This document shows, piece by piece, positions 7,907-10,686 of a DNA stretch of 10,686 nucleotides (the stretch's first letter is position 1; the number at the start of each line of letters is the position of its first letter). The stretch is taken from NCBI GenBank assembly GCA_018399865.1, contig JAGYNL010000248.1, forward strand, positions 1 through 10,686, read 5' to 3'. The notes beneath the pieces were generated by a model that worked only from the letters and a program-made list of their open reading frames with translations, had not been told where the DNA came from and searched no databases. Origin of the DNA: Candidatus Bipolaricaulota bacterium. GTDB taxonomy: Bacteria > Bipolaricaulota > Bipolaricaulia > UBA7950 > UBA9294. The translations under genes and the position numbers were made by a program.

Positions 7907-7914
7907 CCCCCCCC
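7907..7914 (-). promoter_or_regulatory. G8 tract forming the AOR ribosome-binding region
   Basis: On the minus strand AA followed by eight G lies 5 bases before the GTG start. It is the only Shine-Dalgarno-like sequence for this gene and supports the 7901 start. A homopolymer of this length can change by slippage, which would alter spacing. Confidence 0.55.
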
Positions 7915-7937
7915 TTATCATTTATGGGTACTTCTGT

Positions 7938-7965
7938 ATTGTAGCTGGTAATCAAGAACTGACAA
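7938..7965 (-). promoter_or_regulatory. Sigma-A-type promoter for AOR-mobB-holB-ricT
   Basis: Reading the minus strand, TTGTCA (7965-7960, 5/6 to consensus) is followed after 16 bases by TACAAT (7943-7938, 5/6). Transcription would begin near 7931, leaving a leader of about 30 bases to the GTG at 7901. It is the best promoter match in the divergent spacer. A 10-bp direct repeat, ATTTATGGGT on the + strand (7920-7929 and 7980-7989), brackets the promoter and could be an operator or chance. Confidence 0.6.
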
Positions 7966-8092
7966 CTACCGGCCAACAGATTTATGGGTTGATTCTTAGC
8001 AATCTGGTGAAAGCCTCTAGAATATCGATAATGAACGTGTCCGAAATGTAAGGCTATTTCCCGTTACTGGGCACAGACGAGTTACTTTTATA

Positions 8093-8101
8093 TGGGATAA
8101 T
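8093..8101 (+). promoter_or_regulatory. Possible extended -10 promoter for the MFS gene
   Basis: TGGGATAAT combines an extended -10 TGn with GATAAT (5/6). No good -35 hexamer is present at 16-18 bases. The predicted transcript start, near 8108, falls at the left arm of an inverted repeat. Confidence 0.35.
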
Positions 8102-8106
8102 TGGTT

Positions 8107-8145
8107 AATCGCGATGTAGAATGCGGGATCTTGTAGTCCGCGATT
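8107..8145. repeat. 7-bp inverted repeat in the transporter leader
   Basis: AATCGCG (8107-8113) and CGCGATT (8139-8145) are perfect inverse complements separated by 25 bases. The interior holds an imperfect smaller pair, GCGGGA with TCCGC, which shares CGC with the right arm. The element ends 7 bases before the ribosome site AAGGTG (8153-8158), so it could be a repressor operator or an mRNA 5' stem. No T-run follows, so it is not an intrinsic terminator. Confidence 0.4.
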
Positions 8146-8162
8146 GGTGCATAAGGTGAGTT

Positions 8163-9377
8163 ATGACCTACGTAATATTCATCTGGCATGGGAGCTTTCT
8201 AGCTCTTACGATGTCAATGATTGATTTTAACACGGTTTTTCCGGCTATGATCACAGAACTTGTCGATTCTAAGATTATCTTTGGGGTTATCTATTCACTC
8301 ATGCTAGGTATGCCGTACTTGTCAAGCCTATTGTTTGCTCACTTTCTGTCGGCTTATCAGTATCGTAGAAAATTCCTCATCATGGGTATTTACTTGCGTG
8401 GCATCGCATTTCTAGGAATGGCTACCTTTATGCTCTTCTTTGGCGCAAGCCTTCCTTGGCTGGTAGTGGGGAGTTTCTTCTTATGGAGCTTATTGTTTTC
8501 TTTGAGCGGGGGATTTGCTGGCATCTCTTACGATGACATATTTGGTAAGTTGGTTCCCAGGGAACAAAGGGGGAGGTTGTACGCGCTAAAGCAGTTTGCT
8601 AGTAGTTTAGCTTCCTTTGGTGGTGGATGGATAATTGCTCACGTGTTTAGTATGAGTACTCTTTCTTTTCCCAAGAACTACGCGACTATATTATTTCTGG
8701 GTTTTGTAGGTCTTGTTGTTGCCTCTATTGCCTTTTGGTTCATTAAGGAGCCACCATCACAGATCAGTGAGAGTAAGCGCCCCAAGCTTTCTGCCTTGCT
8801 TAGCAGAGTTCCCGGGATTCTGCGGGATAATCCGGAATTTATGAAGTTCATTGTGGTTGAAAATTTGTCTAGCTTCAGCTTAATGATAATGCCATTCTAC
8901 ATGATCTACGCCAAAGATATGCTTCAAGTAAATGATGTTTACATTGGCCGTTACCTGTTGTATCAGATAGGGGGGACAATAAGCTCTAATCTTCTATGGG
9001 GATGGGTGGCTAGCCGCCTAGGTAACAAAAAGGCTGTTGAACTTTGTCTTTTATTGGGAGGCATGATTCCCGTAGTCGCACTAAGCATTATTCACTTGGG
9101 CGCAGATTTCTTTGCGCTTGTTTTTGTGTTAGTTGGTTTTGTATATAGCGGAAGGCGTGTCGGGTTCGTGCCATATCTCTTAGATATTATTCCTGCTGAC
9201 GAGCGTCCTGTATACCTAGGTATTCGCGGCACGCTTAACTTCCTTGTTGTTCTGCTTCCACTTCTCGGTGGGGTAATCATCCAGTTGGTTGGATATCTTG
9301 CTGTATTTGCGCTTGTGGCGGCAGTGATGTTTGCCTCTTTTGTTTTCCTTTGGCGAAGACCACAAAGACAACCATAG
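8163..9377 (+). CDS. MFS-type membrane transporter
   Basis: A 404-residue very hydrophobic protein with about 12 predicted membrane segments (roughly 5-22, 38-62, 72-92, 96-117, 146-164, 174-193, 228-248, 262-282, 290-312, 313-335, 351-372, 374-396). A cytoplasmic loop between the two halves (about 195-227) is rich in Ser, Lys and Pro. The loop after segment 4, DDIFGKLVPREQRGRLYALKQF, and the matching ADERPVYLGIRGTLNF late in the protein are typical of MFS permeases. The ATG is preceded by AAGGTG 4 bases away, and a stop codon lies in frame 2 codons upstream, so it begins almost directly in segment 1 without the short basic tail usual in the family. The substrate cannot be predicted. It is divergent from the AOR unit; co-regulation is possible but unproven. 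Confidence 0.85.
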   Translation: MTYVIFIWHGSFLALTMSMIDFNTVFPAMITELVDSKIIFGVIYSLMLGMPYLSSLLFAHFLSAYQYRRKFLIMGIYLRGIAFLGMATFMLFFGASLPWLVVGSFFLWSLLFSLSGGFAGISYDDIFGKLVPREQRGRLYALKQFASSLASFGGGWIIAHVFSMSTLSFPKNYATILFLGFVGLVVASIAFWFIKEPPSQISESKRPKLSALLSRVPGILRDNPEFMKFIVVENLSSFSLMIMPFYMIYAKDMLQVNDVYIGRYLLYQIGGTISSNLLWGWVASRLGNKKAVELCLLLGGMIPVVALSIIHLGADFFALVFVLVGFVYSGRRVGFVPYLLDIIPADERPVYLGIRGTLNFLVVLLPLLGGVIIQLVGYLAVFALVAAVMFASFVFLWRRPQRQP

Positions 9378-9697
9378 TATTTCTTGCTTGCTAGACTTAC
9401 TTTGAACGCTTATGCGTGATCATCTGCCGCTTCTTGCTAGCCTGAAAGGCCCGCAATCAATGTGCAAAGTAAAAGACAGCCAGTGGACTAGATTTGCGCT
9501 TTTGCCAGCGCGTATGATTTTCGTCCGGTTATTGGTTTTTTGGCCTTTGCAGCGGGTTGAAATCTGGCCAATTTGTCTTCTTTGGTTGTCAGCTTTTGGA
9601 AGAGTAGCTAATGGTAGGTAGATACTTGGCAGTACACGGTGATGTGTGTTGATTATAGATGGCGAGTTTCTGTAATCTGAATCTTGAAGGACATCTT
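9378..9697. other. Spacer without a supported gene
   Basis: About 320 bases between the transporter stop and the ligase. A 69-codon open frame at 9412-9621 has no ribosome site and no recognisable protein character, so I do not call it. Small hairpins are present: TTGC/GCAA enclosing GCCT-GAA-AGGC (9434-9456), and GCGCT-N6-AGCGC (9496-9511). Neither is followed by a clear T-run, so no convincing intrinsic terminator is visible. ACAC-N6-GTGT (9634-9647) is a short inverted repeat just upstream of the candidate ligase promoter. Confidence 0.6.
9649..9676 (+). promoter_or_regulatory. Candidate promoter for the acyl-CoA ligase
   Basis: TTGATT (9649-9654, 4/6) and TGTAAT (9671-9676, 5/6) are 16 bases apart. 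The expected transcript start is about 9683, giving a leader of about 33 bases to the ATG at 9716 but only about 15 to the ATG at 9698. Confidence 0.35.
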
Positions 9698-9715
9698 ATG
9701 ATTAGAGGTGGACCA

Positions 9716-10686
9716 ATGAGAACACTGTCCCAAGTTCTTTCGCAGAGCGCAGCTTCTTTCCCCGATCGTCCGGTTATCTCTTCGGGCGGACAGCTTATTA
9801 CTTACAAAAAACTGGAAACGCGTGTTGATCACTTGGCAAGAGGATTGATTGAGCTTGGGGTTCAAAAGGAAGACAAAGTAGGTGTTTGGATGCCGAATAT
9901 CCCGGAGTGGATCATTGCTTACTTCGCCATTGCAAGAATTGGTGCTGTGATAGTACCCATGAATACGCGCTACAAGTCACACGAGGTGAAATACATTCTA
10001 GATAACTCCGAAGCAACAACGCTGTTCATGGTTGAGAATTTTGCGGGGATAGACTACCAGGAGATGATAAACACTTTTCATCATCAGCTGCCACGTTTGA
10101 AGAGGATCATCGTTGCTGGAGAAAGCAGTAGGGGGGCGATGTCTTTCTCCGAGGTGGAATCATTGGGTGCAGGATTGCTTGGCGACGGGATAATCAACCA
10201 ACGAGAAGCTATGTGTGATCCAGAGGATAATGTTTTTATCCTCTATACATCTGGGACTACTGGTAACCCAAAGGGGGCTATGCTATCTCATCATAACATC
10301 GCTGAAAACGCCAAGCAGGTAACCGAGGTGCTGCATACAACTGAGAGTGATGTATTCCTGCTTCCGGTGCCTTTTTTTCACTGTTTTGGTTGTGTTATGG
10401 GTATTGCCGGGGCGATTACTTGGGGGGCCAGTATTGTTCCCATGACCTTATTCAAAGCCAAAGAGGCACTTGAACTTGTGAAAAGTGAAAGGGTTTCTGT
10501 TCTCTACGGGGTTCCAACCATGTTCGTTCTGGAACTTGAGGAGTATCGAAAAGGGAAAGAAGGGGTTTATGATGTCTCCACTCTGCGCACTGGTATTATG
10601 GCTGGCGCTCCATGTCCAGTTGAGGTTATGAAGGGAGTGATGGAGGATCTCCACTGTAATGCATCTATTGCTTATGGGCTTACTGA
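9716..10686 (+). CDS. AMP-forming acyl-CoA ligase (fatty-acid-CoA ligase type), 5' part
   Basis: 323 complete codons are visible and the frame continues past the window; the full family length is about 500-560 residues. The enzyme activates a carboxylic acid with ATP to an acyl-adenylate and then to acyl-CoA. It belongs to the adenylate-forming (ANL) superfamily. The phosphate-binding loop YTSGTTGNPKG is at 177-187; PVPFFHCFG (218-225) and the A5-type core AYGLT (319-323) follow in the normal order. The N-terminal segment WMPNIPEWIIAYFAIARIGAVIVPMNTRY (59-86) is typical of long/medium-chain fatty acid ligases. The substrate is not determined. Two in-frame ATG starts exist: 9716 with GAGGTG 5 bases upstream (chosen), and 9698 with GAAGGA 6 bases upstream, adding MIRGGP. 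The ATP loop and core motifs are intact as far as seen. Confidence 0.93.
   Translation, partial: MRTLSQVLSQSAASFPDRPVISSGGQLITYKKLETRVDHLARGLIELGVQKEDKVGVWMPNIPEWIIAYFAIARIGAVIVPMNTRYKSHEVKYILDNSEATTLFMVENFAGIDYQEMINTFHHQLPRLKRIIVAGESSRGAMSFSEVESLGAGLLGDGIINQREAMCDPEDNVFILYTSGTTGNPKGAMLSHHNIAENAKQVTEVLHTTESDVFLLPVPFFHCFGCVMGIAGAITWGASIVPMTLFKAKEALELVKSERVSVLYGVPTMFVLELEEYRKGKEGVYDVSTLRTGIMAGAPCPVEVMKGVMEDLHCNASIAYGLT

Noticed and set aside
7977..8162. A tRNA, small RNA or riboswitch in the divergent spacer
   Set aside because: I could not find a cloverleaf or a known riboswitch core; only promoter-like elements and an inverted repeat are visible.
9496..9511. GCGCT-N6-AGCGC hairpin as a terminator after the transporter
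   Set aside because: The stem is only 5 bp and no continuous T-run follows it.
9412..9621. A 69-codon + strand open frame in the spacer before the acyl-CoA ligase
   Set aside because: It has no ribosome site, its Trp- and Arg-rich composition is unlike its neighbours, and it resembles no protein I know.
9626..9659. TTGGCA with TATAGA as a ligase promoter
   Set aside because: The spacing is 22 bases, too long for a sigma-A promoter; TTGATT with TGTAAT at 16 bases is better.

Overview
The window looks like a chromosomal segment from an anaerobic, probably endospore-forming member of the Firmicutes (Clostridia-like). The reasons are a RicT/YaaT-type PSP1 protein directly downstream of holB (a classic Firmicutes pair), a tungsten/molybdenum aldehyde:ferredoxin oxidoreductase (AOR, an enzyme of anaerobes), Shine-Dalgarno-led starts including TTG and GTG, and sigma-A-like promoters. 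The genus cannot be named from the sequence. Most of the content is recognisable core or metabolic genes. I found no CRISPR array, transposase, phage gene, rRNA or tRNA.

Left part (1-3711, + strand): the tail of an unrecognised gene, then a membrane-anchored LysM/M23 peptidase, murA and hflX. All are packed with overlapping or abutting ends, which indicates one operon running in from the left. The peptidase and MurA act on peptidoglycan; HflX is a ribosome-associated GTPase.

Middle (3686-7965, - strand): a four-gene unit transcribed AOR -> mobB -> holB -> ricT. A promoter (TTGTCA, 16 bp, TACAAT) sits just ahead of AOR. The gene junctions are a 4-base overlap (AOR/mobB), a gap of about 6 bases (mobB/holB) and a 1-base overlap (holB/ricT). 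The last gene converges on hflX, and the two coding regions overlap by 26 bases at their 3' ends. The unit places a pterin-cofactor redox enzyme and a cofactor adapter GTPase at the head of a replication/RNA-processing pair.

Right part (8163-10686, + strand): a divergent MFS-type transporter, about 320 bases with no convincing gene, and the first 323 codons of an AMP-forming acyl-CoA ligase that runs off the window. AOR (aldehyde/carboxylate interconversion), a transporter and an acyl-CoA ligase could together form a carboxylate-handling neighbourhood, but this is inference from proximity.

The most useful observations are these: the AOR start should be the GTG at 7901, because a longer reading would begin upstream of the promoter; HolB has lost its recognisable P-loop and zinc cysteines; HflX has a changed switch I motif; a G8 tract lies in the AOR ribosome-binding region; and an inverted repeat sits at the predicted transcript start of the transporter. 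I saw no clearly undescribed system.
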